Shown here: in pieces, positions 17,273-25,266 of the stretch
Numbering within the stretch: the stretch's first letter is position 1
Layout of the letters: each line of letters opens with the position of its first letter
Source of the DNA: Pseudopedobacter sp965218985
GTDB taxonomy: Bacteria; Bacteroidota; Bacteroidia; Sphingobacteriales; Sphingobacteriaceae
Reading direction: 5' to 3'
Assembly (NCBI GenBank): GCA_965218985.1
Contig: CBDCMP010000007.1
Span: 434,001 to 498,000 of the forward strand
Length of the DNA stretch: 64,000 nucleotides
Program-made: the position numbers and the translations under genes
Notes under the pieces: model-generated
What the model saw: the letters and a program-made list of their open reading frames with translations, nothing else
What the model was told of the DNA's origin: nothing
The model's database searches: none

Positions 17273-17734
17273 ATGAAATCAATATTCAAAACTTTAGTTT
17301 TCATCATCGCTATCACTGGCATGATCAGTTTAGCCGCAACAGTTCCACAGCAAAACCAACAGCAGGAATGGAAAGCAAAGAATCTGAAAGTGCTTCCTGC
17401 CGACATCAGTCATAAAGCACTGGACAGCATCATGGATGGTTTTAAAGCTGCTTTAGGGGTGAAATGCAACTTTTGCCATGCCCAGTCCAAGACAGATGCC
17501 AAAAAGCTGGATTTCGCCAGCGATGAAAAAAGAGAAAAATTAACCGCAAGAAATATGATGTTGATGACTGACTCCATCAATCATCAGTATTTCAGCAGAC
17601 ACCTGCAGCGCCATGGAACTTACGCTGTGACTTGCGCCACCTGTCATCGTGGAGATGAACACCCTTTGGTAAACATGCCTGCCGTAGATAAAATGATGCC
17701 TGGAAATCAAATGCCAGAAAAAAAGGAAAGATAA
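17273..17734 (+). CDS. Periplasmic diheme c-type cytochrome
   Basis: A signal peptide (MKSIFKTLVFIIAITGMISLAA) is followed by a small domain with two heme c sites, CNFCH (65-69) and CATCH (121-125), spaced by a Met-rich helix containing ARNMMLMTDSINHQYF. This pattern matches the photosynthetic reaction-centre cytochrome-like family found in non-phototrophic Bacteroidota; no photosynthesis is implied. The C-terminus is MMPGNQMPEKKER. Its electron partner is unknown: no oxidase or reductase is adjacent. The Rho-independent terminator begins within the last codons. Confidence 0.85.
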   Translation: MKSIFKTLVFIIAITGMISLAATVPQQNQQQEWKAKNLKVLPADISHKALDSIMDGFKAALGVKCNFCHAQSKTDAKKLDFASDEKREKLTARNMMLMTDSINHQYFSRHLQRHGTYAVTCATCHRGDEHPLVNMPAVDKMMPGNQMPEKKER

Positions 17735-17748
17735 AAATCTTTCCTTTT
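17721..17748. terminator. Bidirectional terminator between convergent genes
   Basis: The stem AAAAGGAAAGAT / ATCTTTCCTTTT is perfect (12 bp, 4-base loop). A-rich and T-rich flanks let it serve both the cytochrome gene and the convergent PfpI-like gene that ends at 17773. Confidence 0.75.
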
Positions 17749-17772
17749 GTGTTCTTCAAAGGCCGATGTTGC

Positions 17773-18333
17773 TTAAAGTGTTTGTTCTTCATGCACACCT
17801 TCAGCAAATTCTTCAATCATCTTCCGGTTAAAGGCAGGAAGATCCTTTGGTGACCGGCTGGTCACTAATCCATGATCTGTCACCACTTCACTATCCTCCC
17901 AATTCACACCAGCATTTATCAAATCTGTCTTGATGGATGGAAAAGAAGTCATATTTCTTCCTTTTAAAGCACCAGTTTCAATTAATAGCTGCGGTCCGTG
18001 ACAGATGGCAGCAACAGGTTTCCCTGCTTCAAAAAATGACTTGGCGAAATTCACGTAATGCTCATCTGCCCGCATTTTATCGGGATTCAACACCCCGCCA
18101 GGCACCATTAAGGCGTCATAGTCATCCGGGTTAGCATCCTTCAGATTAACATCCACCTCCACATCCATGCCCCAATCAGTTTCATCCCATGCTCTTATCA
18201 TTCCCTCTAGCGCAGAAACTACATGAACCGTTGCCCCAGCTTCTTTCAAAGCTTTTTGAGGTTCCAACAATTCCACCTGTTCAAAGCCTTCATGGCTCAA
18301 TATGGCTATCTTTTTATTACTCAAAGTTCCCAT
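17773..18333 (-). CDS. PfpI/DJ-1-family protein (class I glutamine amidotransferase-like)
   Basis: The 186-residue protein has the DJ-1/PfpI fold: KKIAILSHEGFEQVELLEP, DYDALMVPGGVLNPDKMR, and the nucleophile elbow VAAICHGPQLLIETG with Cys111 and the neighbouring His. The third element, VVTDHGLVTSRSPKDLPAF, is the usual ending. Relatives are stress-related deglycases or proteases (YhbO, PfpI); the exact activity is debated for the family and cannot be set here. It stands alone and is convergent with the cytochrome. Confidence 0.88.
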   Translation of the reverse strand: MGTLSNKKIAILSHEGFEQVELLEPQKALKEAGATVHVVSALEGMIRAWDETDWGMDVEVDVNLKDANPDDYDALMVPGGVLNPDKMRADEHYVNFAKSFFEAGKPVAAICHGPQLLIETGALKGRNMTSFPSIKTDLINAGVNWEDSEVVTDHGLVTSRSPKDLPAFNRKMIEEFAEGVHEEQTL

Positions 18334-18532
18334 GATCTATTTATTTTTAAAGGTTAATGTAATCCTGATGTTTTTCATCAAGACTTCAATTGATGAACAA
18401 AGACCAAACCAATACAGGATTTTGGATCAGAAAAATTTAAACTTTTTCTGAAGGAAAGCTACCGTTACGGAAATATGATGCTAGGCAATATGATATTAAG
18501 TGAATTTCATTTTCATTAAACATTCAAAATTT

Positions 18533-18540
18533 TATCTTTG
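18533..18540 (+). promoter_or_regulatory. Bacteroidota -7 box of purN
   Basis: TATCTTTG matches the Bacteroidota consensus TAnnTTTG and lies 20 bases before the TTG start of purN, so the leader would be very short. Confidence 0.5.
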
Positions 18541-18560
18541 AAAAACATAAATTCAATATC

Positions 18561-19142
18561 TTGAAGAAACGTATAGCTATTTTTGCCTCAGGATCAGGAT
18601 CGAATGCTCAAAAAATCATGGAGCATTTCAAACGAAGTGATGATGCAGAGGTGGCTCTCATCCTCACTAACAATTCAGATGCCTATGTTCTTCAGCGGGC
18701 TGACAATTTTGAAGTGCCTTCACATATCTTCGATAAAAAAGAATTCTATGGGTCTGATAAGGTGGTGAATCTGCTTAAAAACCTCCATGTTGATCTGGTG
18801 GTGCTTGCGGGATTTCTTTGGTTGGTTCCTCAAAACCTATTGCAGGCTTTTCCGAATAAGATCATCAATATACATCCGTCTTTGTTGCCTAAATATGGTG
18901 GAAAGGGGATGTATGGAGAGAAAGTTCATCAGGCAGTTTTAGATGCTAAGGAGCAGGAATCGGGCATATCCATTCATTTTGTGAACAGTGAGTTTGACGA
19001 AGGTGAGATCATTCATCAATCTAAATTCAGGATTGAACCCCATGATGACTTAAAAATGGTAAAATTCAAGGTTCAGCAATTGGAACACCTGCATTTCCCA
19101 AAAGTGATTGAAGGATTGCTGAAGAAGATGAAAAGTATTTAA
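18561..19142 (+). CDS. purN: Phosphoribosylglycinamide formyltransferase
   Basis: PurN transfers formyl from 10-formyltetrahydrofolate to GAR in purine synthesis. The 193-residue protein starts with a TTG codon (KKRIAIFASGSGSNAQ), and no upstream ATG in frame gives the N-terminal GSGSN loop. The folate/catalytic region IINIHPSLLPKYGGKGMYG holds the conserved Asn-His pair, and HFVNSEFDEGEIIHQ holds the catalytic Asp. It lies 166 bases upstream of purH, with a promoter box at 18533. Confidence 0.93.
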   Translation: MKKRIAIFASGSGSNAQKIMEHFKRSDDAEVALILTNNSDAYVLQRADNFEVPSHIFDKKEFYGSDKVVNLLKNLHVDLVVLAGFLWLVPQNLLQAFPNKIINIHPSLLPKYGGKGMYGEKVHQAVLDAKEQESGISIHFVNSEFDEGEIIHQSKFRIEPHDDLKMVKFKVQQLEHLHFPKVIEGLLKKMKSI

Positions 19143-19277
19143 CTTAAACACCCCGCATTAATCTTTCAAAAATATTATCCAATCCCAGCCTGCGGGATCT
19201 CCTAACCCAACACTGGGTGCATGATAAGAAAAACTGAGCTTTATAATTTTTCGATTTCATCCCTAAAACAAAAAAAC

Positions 19278-19285
19278 TATCTTTG
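19278..19285 (+). promoter_or_regulatory. Bacteroidota -7 box of purH
   Basis: TATCTTTG, matching TAnnTTTG, lies 22 bases before the purH start codon. It suggests purH has its own transcription start despite the preceding purN. Confidence 0.5.
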
Positions 19286-19307
19286 CGGCTCAAATTAAAA
19301 ATACTTC

Positions 19308-20837
19308 ATGAGCCATTCTGTTAAGATTAAAAACGCCTTAATCTCGGTATTTTACAAAGATAATTTAGAACCTGTCATTCATCAGCTTCACCAATCAGGA
19401 GTACATATCTACTCCACTGGTGGCACAGAGAAATTCATAAAAGATTTAGGTGTGGAGGTGATTCCTGTGGAGGATTTAACCTCCTATCCCTCCATTTTAG
19501 GCGGACGGGTGAAGACCCTGCATCCAAAAGTTTTTGGGGGAATACTAACCCGAAGAGATCATAGCGGTGATCAGGAGCAAATCGTTCGATACGAAATTCC
19601 GGAGATTGATCTGGTGATCGTTGATTTATATCCTTTTGAGGAGACCGTAAAATCAGGTGCGGCAGAACAGGACATCATTGAAAAAATTGATATCGGCGGC
19701 ATTTCGTTAATCCGGGCGGCAGCTAAAAATCACAAGGATGTGGTCATCATCGCTTCAAAAGATGATTATGCACCTCTAAACACTATTTTAGAGGAGCAAA
19801 ACGGACAAACCACCTTAGCACAACGCAAAGCTTTCGCCAGAAATGCATTTAATATCTCTTCCCACTACGACACTGCCATTTTCAATTGGTTCAATCAAGA
19901 CGAAGATTCATTGGCTGTTTTCAAGCAAAGTGAACAGAAAGCTTCGGTATTAAGGTACGGGGAGAATCCTCATCAGAAAGGTTATTTTTATGGAAATTTG
20001 GAAGCCATGTTCGAGAAATTGAACGGTAAAGAATTATCCTATAATAATTTGGTGGATGTGGATGCTGCGGTGGCTTTGATTGATGAGTTCACCGAACCCA
20101 CTTTTGCGATTTTAAAACATACCAATGCCTGTGGTATTGCCAGCAGAACTCATTTATATGACGCCTGGACAGCTGCTTTAGCCTGCGACCCGGTTTCAGC
20201 TTTTGGTGGCGTATTGATCTGCAATGGTGAGGTAGATGAAGCCACTGCCACTGAAATCAACAAATTATTCTTCGAAGTATTGATCGCTCCTTCCTACACT
20301 GCTGATGCGGAGAAAGTGATCACCTCTAAAAAGAACAGAATCATCCTCAGAAGAAAAGAGGTTGAACTTCCATCTAAACTCTTCAAAACGCTGTTGAATG
20401 GGGTGATCGAGCAGGATAAGGATAAAACTGTGGAAGGACCGGAACAAATGACGACGATGACCGTAAAAAGACCTACCGCACAGGAATTAAAAGACCTTCA
20501 TTTTGCTAACAAAGTGGTAAAACATACAAAATCAAACACCATCGTCTTTGCAAAAGACCATACTTTAATCGCAAGTGGAGTGGGACAGACTTCAAGAGTG
20601 GATGCTTTAAAACAAGCCGTGGTAAAAGCAGAGAGCTTCGGATTTGATCTGAAAGGAGCGGTGATGGCTTCCGATGCTTTCTTTCCATTTCCGGATTGCG
20701 TGGAATTAGCGGCCGATGCGGGGATCACAGCGGTTTTACAACCAGGCGGATCCATCAAAGACCAAGAATCTATAGCTATGTCTAATGAAAAAGGTATCGC
20801 TATGGTGACAACTGGAGTACGTCATTTTAAGCATTAA
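19308..20837 (+). CDS. purH: Bifunctional AICAR formyltransferase / IMP cyclohydrolase
   Basis: PurH completes IMP synthesis. The 509-residue protein has an N-terminal MGS-like IMP cyclohydrolase (IYSTGGTEKFIKDLG, GGRVKTLHPKVFGGIL, IDIGGISLIRAAAKNH) and a C-terminal transformylase (LRYGENPHQKGYFYG, ILKHTNACGIASR, DPVSAFGGVL, ASDAFFPFPDCVELAADAG) ending GVRHFKH. The catalytic Lys-His pair of transformylase is in LKHTNACG. mreB follows after 94 bases, an order common in Bacteroidota. Confidence 0.97.
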   Translation: MSHSVKIKNALISVFYKDNLEPVIHQLHQSGVHIYSTGGTEKFIKDLGVEVIPVEDLTSYPSILGGRVKTLHPKVFGGILTRRDHSGDQEQIVRYEIPEIDLVIVDLYPFEETVKSGAAEQDIIEKIDIGGISLIRAAAKNHKDVVIIASKDDYAPLNTILEEQNGQTTLAQRKAFARNAFNISSHYDTAIFNWFNQDEDSLAVFKQSEQKASVLRYGENPHQKGYFYGNLEAMFEKLNGKELSYNNLVDVDAAVALIDEFTEPTFAILKHTNACGIASRTHLYDAWTAALACDPVSAFGGVLICNGEVDEATATEINKLFFEVLIAPSYTADAEKVITSKKNRIILRRKEVELPSKLFKTLLNGVIEQDKDKTVEGPEQMTTMTVKRPTAQELKDLHFANKVVKHTKSNTIVFAKDHTLIASGVGQTSRVDALKQAVVKAESFGFDLKGAVMASDAFFPFPDCVELAADAGITAVLQPGGSIKDQESIAMSNEKGIAMVTTGVRHFKH

Positions 20838-20892
20838 TTTTTTTGTCCTCCTGCACAATAAAATAAATTGAGCAGAATTAGTATAAAGAACA

Positions 20893-20900
20893 TATTTTTG
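20893..20900 (+). promoter_or_regulatory. Bacteroidota -7 box of mreB
   Basis: TATTTTTG fits TAnnTTTG and lies 31 bases before the mreB ATG, giving mreB a promoter of its own downstream of purH. Confidence 0.45.
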
Positions 20901-20931
20901 CAAACTTAGAAACCTTAATCAGAAATTATAA

Positions 20932-21954
20932 ATGGGTTTATTCAATTGGTTTACACAAGAGATCGCGATAGATTTGGGTACCGCAAACACGCTCATCATA
21001 CATAATGACAAAGTGGTGGTTGATGAACCTTCCATCGTGGCTTTCGACAGAACCACCAATAAAGTGATCGCCATTGGCCGTCAGGCCATGCAAATGGAGG
21101 GTAAAACCCACGAGAACATCAAAACCGTTCGTCCGCTTAAAGACGGGGTGATTGCAGATTTCAACGCTGCAGAACACATGATCAGAGGGATGATTAAAAT
21201 GATCAACGGAGGAAAAGGATGGTTCTTTCCGTCTTTAAGGATGGTGATCTGTATTCCATCCGGTATCACCGAGGTGGAGAAAAGAGCGGTGAGAGATTCA
21301 GCAGAGATTGCAGGAGCAAAAGAAGTGTATTTGATTCACGAACCTATGGCTGCTGCCGTAGGCATCGGGATTGATGTGGAGGAACCGATGGGCAACATGA
21401 TCATTGATATAGGTGGAGGAACAACCGAGATTGCGGTGATTGCCTTGTCAGGTATCGTTTGCGACCAGTCTATTCGTGTGGCAGGTGACAATTTTGATTC
21501 TGATATTGTGAACTATATCCGTCGCCAGCACAACATCATGATTGGTGAACGAACTGCCGAAAGAATTAAAATAGAGGTGGGTTCAGCTTTGCCAGAATTA
21601 ACGGATGCCCCTGGCGATTTCGCCGTACAAGGCCGTGATTTAATGACCGGTGTGCCAAAGCAAATCACGGTCTCTTACACCGAGATTGCGCATTGTTTAG
21701 ATAAATCCATCTCAAAAATTGAAGAAGCGATTTTGAAAGCTCTGGAGATCACACCACCGGAACTTTCTGCAGACATCTACCAAACCGGAATATACCTGAC
21801 AGGTGGTGGTGCTTTACTAAGAGGTTTGGATAAACGTATCAGCTCCAAAACCAAATTACCGGTTCACGTGGCCGACGATCCTTTGCGGGCCGTGGTACGT
21901 GGTACCGGGATCTCCTTAAAGAACATTGCCAACTTTAAATTCCTGATGCAGTAA
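20932..21954 (+). CDS. mreB: Rod shape-determining protein MreB
   Basis: MreB is the bacterial actin that guides lateral wall synthesis by the MreCD-PBP2-RodA machine. At 340 residues it has the family length. The nucleotide pocket is clear: EIAIDLGTANTLI (phosphate 1), MIIDIGGGTTEIAVIALSG (phosphate 2) and IYLTGGGALLRGLD (adenosine), plus IPSGITEVEKRAVRDSA and YLIHEPMAAAVGIG. The partner genes mreC, mreD, mrdA and rodA are not next to it but begin 7.8 kb downstream, after a block of unrelated genes. Confidence 0.97.
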   Translation: MGLFNWFTQEIAIDLGTANTLIIHNDKVVVDEPSIVAFDRTTNKVIAIGRQAMQMEGKTHENIKTVRPLKDGVIADFNAAEHMIRGMIKMINGGKGWFFPSLRMVICIPSGITEVEKRAVRDSAEIAGAKEVYLIHEPMAAAVGIGIDVEEPMGNMIIDIGGGTTEIAVIALSGIVCDQSIRVAGDNFDSDIVNYIRRQHNIMIGERTAERIKIEVGSALPELTDAPGDFAVQGRDLMTGVPKQITVSYTEIAHCLDKSISKIEEAILKALEITPPELSADIYQTGIYLTGGGALLRGLDKRISSKTKLPVHVADDPLRAVVRGTGISLKNIANFKFLMQ

Positions 21955-22025
21955 CCGGGTTAAGGAACAAGGAGGAAAGAATAAAGATGAAGGAATAAAG
22001 ATGAAGGATGTTTGCAGAATAGCAA

Positions 22026-22820
22026 TCACTCTGAATTTTTCACATGACTGAATTTCAGAAGAGCGACAAAAATCACACCTCCCAAAAGGTTCCCAATAGT
22101 CGCCCATAAAACAGTGCTTACATAAGTGGAGAAACTGATCTTATCAGATGCTAAATAGCCTGCAAAGATTTCAACGTTTCCCACTATGGAATGGTGTAAG
22201 CCGAGGAATCCAATCACGGTAGTCACTAAGATGATCATGAAAATACGACTGATGGTTTCACTGACGCTCGCTATCAGCCAAGCCAATAAACCCATTAACC
22301 AACCTGCAAAAATCCCACTCACTAAAATCACGTATCCGCTATAATTGACCATCCTGAATGCTAATTCGTAAAAAGCATCTGCATTGATCACTCCTAACTC
22401 ATTTCCAAGAAATACAGACAAATAACTAAACAAACATCCTCCCAGTATATTTCCTGCATAAACAATTCCCCAAAGGATGAAAAGGTTCCTGATAGACTCA
22501 TTCTTATTTAAAACCGGGAATATGGCAAGCGTGGTATGTTCAGTAAAAAGTTCAGAACGACCTATAATCACAAAAATAAATCCCAAAGGATAACAAATCG
22601 CCATTAAAGTACGGATGAACTGAGAAGAGTTGTGTTCTGCAAAAACAGTGTATGCTGAAGCCATTAATAAAAAACTAAACCCAACTTCTAATCCGGCAGC
22701 AAACGAAGAAAGCAATAGGCTAAATCTGGATCTCCTATGCTCATGCAGGCTGGTGTCAATCTGCTCGTGAAGGATTTGAGAGATCGCTTTAGGTTTGGTG
22801 CCGTCTTCTTCGTTTTTCAT
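22026..22820 (-). CDS. Formate/nitrite transporter family channel (YfdC-like)
   Basis: The 264-residue membrane protein has about six transmembrane helices in the FNT pattern. The hallmark loops are GRSELFTEHTTLAIFP after the second/third helix and LGLHHSIVGNVEIFAG near residue 200, holding the central His of the pore. FNT channels pass formate, nitrite or other small anions. The YfdC branch carries a cytosolic N-terminal extension like the 36 residues here (KAISQILHEQIDTSLHEH). It is divergent from purU, which produces formate, with 172 bases between them, so formate is a reasonable but unproven substrate. Confidence 0.85.
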   Translation of the reverse strand: MKNEEDGTKPKAISQILHEQIDTSLHEHRRSRFSLLLSSFAAGLEVGFSFLLMASAYTVFAEHNSSQFIRTLMAICYPLGFIFVIIGRSELFTEHTTLAIFPVLNKNESIRNLFILWGIVYAGNILGGCLFSYLSVFLGNELGVINADAFYELAFRMVNYSGYVILVSGIFAGWLMGLLAWLIASVSETISRIFMIILVTTVIGFLGLHHSIVGNVEIFAGYLASDKISFSTYVSTVLWATIGNLLGGVIFVALLKFSHVKNSE

Positions 22821-22992
22821 TGATGAGCATATTTTTTCACGTACCTGACTAAAATCATGCCTTAAAAAATCAGCCAGGAAGAAATTAATTTAAGTGTGAT
22901 CATGGACGTGGGGTTTGAAATCATCAGGTCATTACCAACATGCTTGGTTTTAGCCTAAAATCATATATTAGCCGAAATTAAATCTTTAAATT

Positions 22993-23820
22993 TTGGTCAT
23001 CACTATTCAATGCACAGATGCAATTGGCCTCGTGGCCACCATATCAAATGTGCTGGCCCATAAAGGCTATAATATCATCTCTATGCGGGAGCATGTCGAT
23101 GTGGAGGAGAATAAATTCTTCGCCAGAATCATGGTTGATCACGTTGATGATCCAGTTGAGATGGAGCAAACGCTCATGGATTTACTGCCTGAAAATGCGG
23201 TGGTGAGCGTGAACCCGCAACCGAAGAAAAAAATTGTACTCCTGGTGACAAAAGAATACCATTGTTTAAGTGATATTCTCACCCGAAATCATTTTAAAAC
23301 TTTAGGGGCGGAAGTACAATGCGTGATAGGTAATCATCCGGATTTAAAGAACATCACAGAACGCTTTGAAATCCCTTTTCGTCACATCAGTCATGAAGCT
23401 AAAAGTAAAGCAGATTTTGAAGCCGATATTTTAGAGGAGATTAAAGTTTATCAGCCAGATTATTTGATATTAGCCAAGTTTATGAGGATCCTCTCTCCCG
23501 GATTCATTGATGCTTTCAACTTAAAAATAATCAACATTCATCATTCCTTTTTACCTGCCTTCATCGGGGCGAATCCTTATCAGCAAGCATTTAAAAGGGG
23601 GGTCAAAATCATTGGGGCTACAGCGCACTTCGTCACCAATGATTTGGATGAAGGGCCAATCATCACACAAAAAGTCATCCTGGTGAACCACAGCTTCAAT
23701 ATTAAAGAACTGGTTCGGGCAGGCCGAGAGAATGAAACCGCTGCTTTAGCAAAGGCCATGCAACTGGTTTTTGAGGACCGGGTTTTTGTGTACAATAACA
23801 AAACCGTGGTTTTCGATTAA
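22993..23820 (+). CDS. purU: Formyltetrahydrofolate deformylase
   Basis: PurU hydrolyses 10-formyltetrahydrofolate to tetrahydrofolate and formate, balancing one-carbon pools. The 275-residue protein begins with TTG; residues 1-75 form an ACT domain (TIQCTDAIGLVATISNVLAHKGYNI), and residues from about 80 a formyltransferase fold with LAKFMRILSPGF, INIHHSFLPAFIGANPYQQA and HFVTNDLDEGPIITQ, containing the catalytic Asn-His-Asp set. The second His in HHSF is typical of PurU rather than PurN. The divergent FNT channel may export the product. Confidence 0.93.
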   Translation: MVITIQCTDAIGLVATISNVLAHKGYNIISMREHVDVEENKFFARIMVDHVDDPVEMEQTLMDLLPENAVVSVNPQPKKKIVLLVTKEYHCLSDILTRNHFKTLGAEVQCVIGNHPDLKNITERFEIPFRHISHEAKSKADFEADILEEIKVYQPDYLILAKFMRILSPGFIDAFNLKIINIHHSFLPAFIGANPYQQAFKRGVKIIGATAHFVTNDLDEGPIITQKVILVNHSFNIKELVRAGRENETAALAKAMQLVFEDRVFVYNNKTVVFD

Positions 23821-23901
23821 TATATTTAGAGGTATATACGCTTAGGTCGCACTTTTCAAATTTAGTCGAATCGGGTTCCCTTCAACCATTCTTAATATGG
23901 T

Positions 23902-24113
23902 TGTGAGGACACAGACCATGGGTAAGCTATCCTGTCCGAGCAGGGTCTCGCAAAGCGGACCCTGCGTTGTTTCCTCATTTTTTTAAAAGATTTGTCCGAG
24001 CAGGGTCTCGCAAAGCGGACCCTGCGTTGTTTCCTCATTTTTTTAAAAGATTGATGCAAAAGATCCATCGGGCCCTGCTTCCAAATTCTTTCTCCTCGGT
24101 CTATGTCCTCACA
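23902..24113. repeat. Palindromic intergenic repeat element with tandem core
   Basis: The gap from 23821 to 24189 holds no credible gene. Instead a 212-base element is bounded by TGTGAGGACA (23902-23911) and its inverted copy TGTCCTCACA (24104-24113). Each is part of a roughly 20-base unit of the form GGT(C)TGTGAGGACA-N-AGACC. A third, degenerate copy, GTAAAGACACCAACCATGG, lies just outside near 24132. Between the ends sits a 60-bp tandem duplication. This looks like a dispersed repeat family rather than a promoter. Confidence 0.65.
23933..24052. repeat. Two exact 60-bp tandem repeats, each with a hairpin
   Basis: Bases 23933-23992 and 23993-24052 are identical. Each unit holds CAGGGTC-N10-GACCCTG, a 7-bp stem, followed by TTTCCTCATTTTTTTAAAAG, which resembles a terminator tail. 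Exact identity implies a recent duplication. The copies are directly joined with no spacer, so this is not a CRISPR array. Confidence 0.9.
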
Positions 24114-24189
24114 GACCGAAATATTAGGTGCGTAAAGACACCAACCATGGCAGTAAGATTGCTTCGTTTCGCCTTTAATGACAGAGAGG

Positions 24190-25266
24190 CTAATCCTCCA
24201 CCACCATTTTATCAATATAACCGGAGTTCATGACGCCCAATACGCCCATATACCTGAGCTTAAAGGTAATGAGATCACCAACTTTGTAGCCATTGGCATT
24301 CTGGTGCACATCCAAGACCAGCATATCTGAACTGGCTTCGATGATGTTGATGCCACTATCCTCTGGAATGAGGTATTGCGGATTACAATCCAGCAAGCCG
24401 ATATCTAAAATAGCCCGGTAAGAATGCTTCCCATAATCCTCCTCTGGATATTCGGGAGTTTCACCAGATACGTTAAAACCCTGCTCTCCGCTGGGCACCT
24501 TAGGTTTTTCGTACAATTCGATGATTTCGGTATATAACCTAAAAACGTCATTGTTCATTCCTTCGATGGTTTTGTTGTTAAATAAATCCAATCCGAAGAA
24601 AAGCACCTCTCCCACCCTGAAATGGTTGATTTGCTTGGGAAGGCTCTCCTTAATCAACAAGGGTACTGTCACACTTGTCCCGCCAGAAATCCATGGGATG
24701 TGCCTGCCAAATTTGGTTTCGATGAGTTGTTTATAAAGACATAGCTGGATAAGCTTGTCCTGCGAAGGCATGATACCGTTCAGGCAGTTGAGGTTGGTGC
24801 CCAAACCAACAATGTTGATGTGGGGAAGGTTAAACACCTGCCCATAGAAATCCATGAGCTTATCGCCCACCACCCCTTCACGCAAATCGCCCATCTCTAC
24901 CATAATAATGATCTTGTGGATTTTATGCTGTTTTTCAGCTTCGTCACTCAATAACTGAATGGTGCTTAAATCGGTGTTAAAGCTCACATCGGCGTAGCGT
25001 ATGATGTTAGGGATATTCCGTTTTGCCGGAGGTTTGATGTAAACAGTCTGCGCCCTGGGAGCCACCTGCTTGATCATTTTCAAATTGCTGATACGGGTGT
25101 CGTGAAATTCCTTTACGCCTAATTTCACCAATTCGTTTAGATACAATTCGTTTCCGCACAACAGTTTAGATACCACACCCCACGCTATGCCTCCGGCTGA
25201 AAGCCAATCCTCCAGCATCTGGTAATTGTGTTCTAATTTCTTTTTATATAGCTTTAAGTAGGCCAT
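24190..25266 (-). CDS. Alanine/ornithine racemase-family PLP enzyme
   Basis: The 358-residue protein shows an alanine racemase-type N-terminal TIM barrel. AWGVVSKLLCGN (Lys34) aligns with the PLP-lysine site, and MVEMGDLREGV and VGLGTNLNCLNG continue the barrel. PWISGGTSVTVPLL and FRVGEVLFFGLD match the family called alanine/ornithine racemase-like, which acts without the standard Alr C-terminal Tyr. Its start overlaps the alr stop by one base (TAATG), so it is translationally coupled. The residues 264-290 (SGEQGFNVSGETPEYPEED) are an acidic insertion. Substrate amino acid is not predictable. Confidence 0.82.
   Translation of the reverse strand: MAYLKLYKKKLEHNYQMLEDWLSAGGIAWGVVSKLLCGNELYLNELVKLGVKEFHDTRISNLKMIKQVAPRAQTVYIKPPAKRNIPNIIRYADVSFNTDLSTIQLLSDEAEKQHKIHKIIIMVEMGDLREGVVGDKLMDFYGQVFNLPHINIVGLGTNLNCLNGIMPSQDKLIQLCLYKQLIETKFGRHIPWISGGTSVTVPLLIKESLPKQINHFRVGEVLFFGLDLFNNKTIEGMNNDVFRLYTEIIELYEKPKVPSGEQGFNVSGETPEYPEEDYGKHSYRAILDIGLLDCNPQYLIPEDSGINIIEASSDMLVLDVHQNANGYKVGDLITFKLRYMGVLGVMNSGYIDKMVVED

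Noticed and set aside
17273..17734. Photosynthetic reaction-centre cytochrome
   Set aside because: The fold is shared, but nothing else in the window suggests phototrophy; called only as a diheme c-type cytochrome.
23933..24052. Possible CRISPR array
   Set aside because: The two units are directly adjacent with no spacers and there are no cas genes.
23892..24215. Minus-strand open frame of 107 codons
   Set aside because: It runs through the 60-bp tandem repeat and so contains the same 20-residue block twice (KSFKKMRKQRRVRFARP-like). This is a by-product of the repeat, not a gene.
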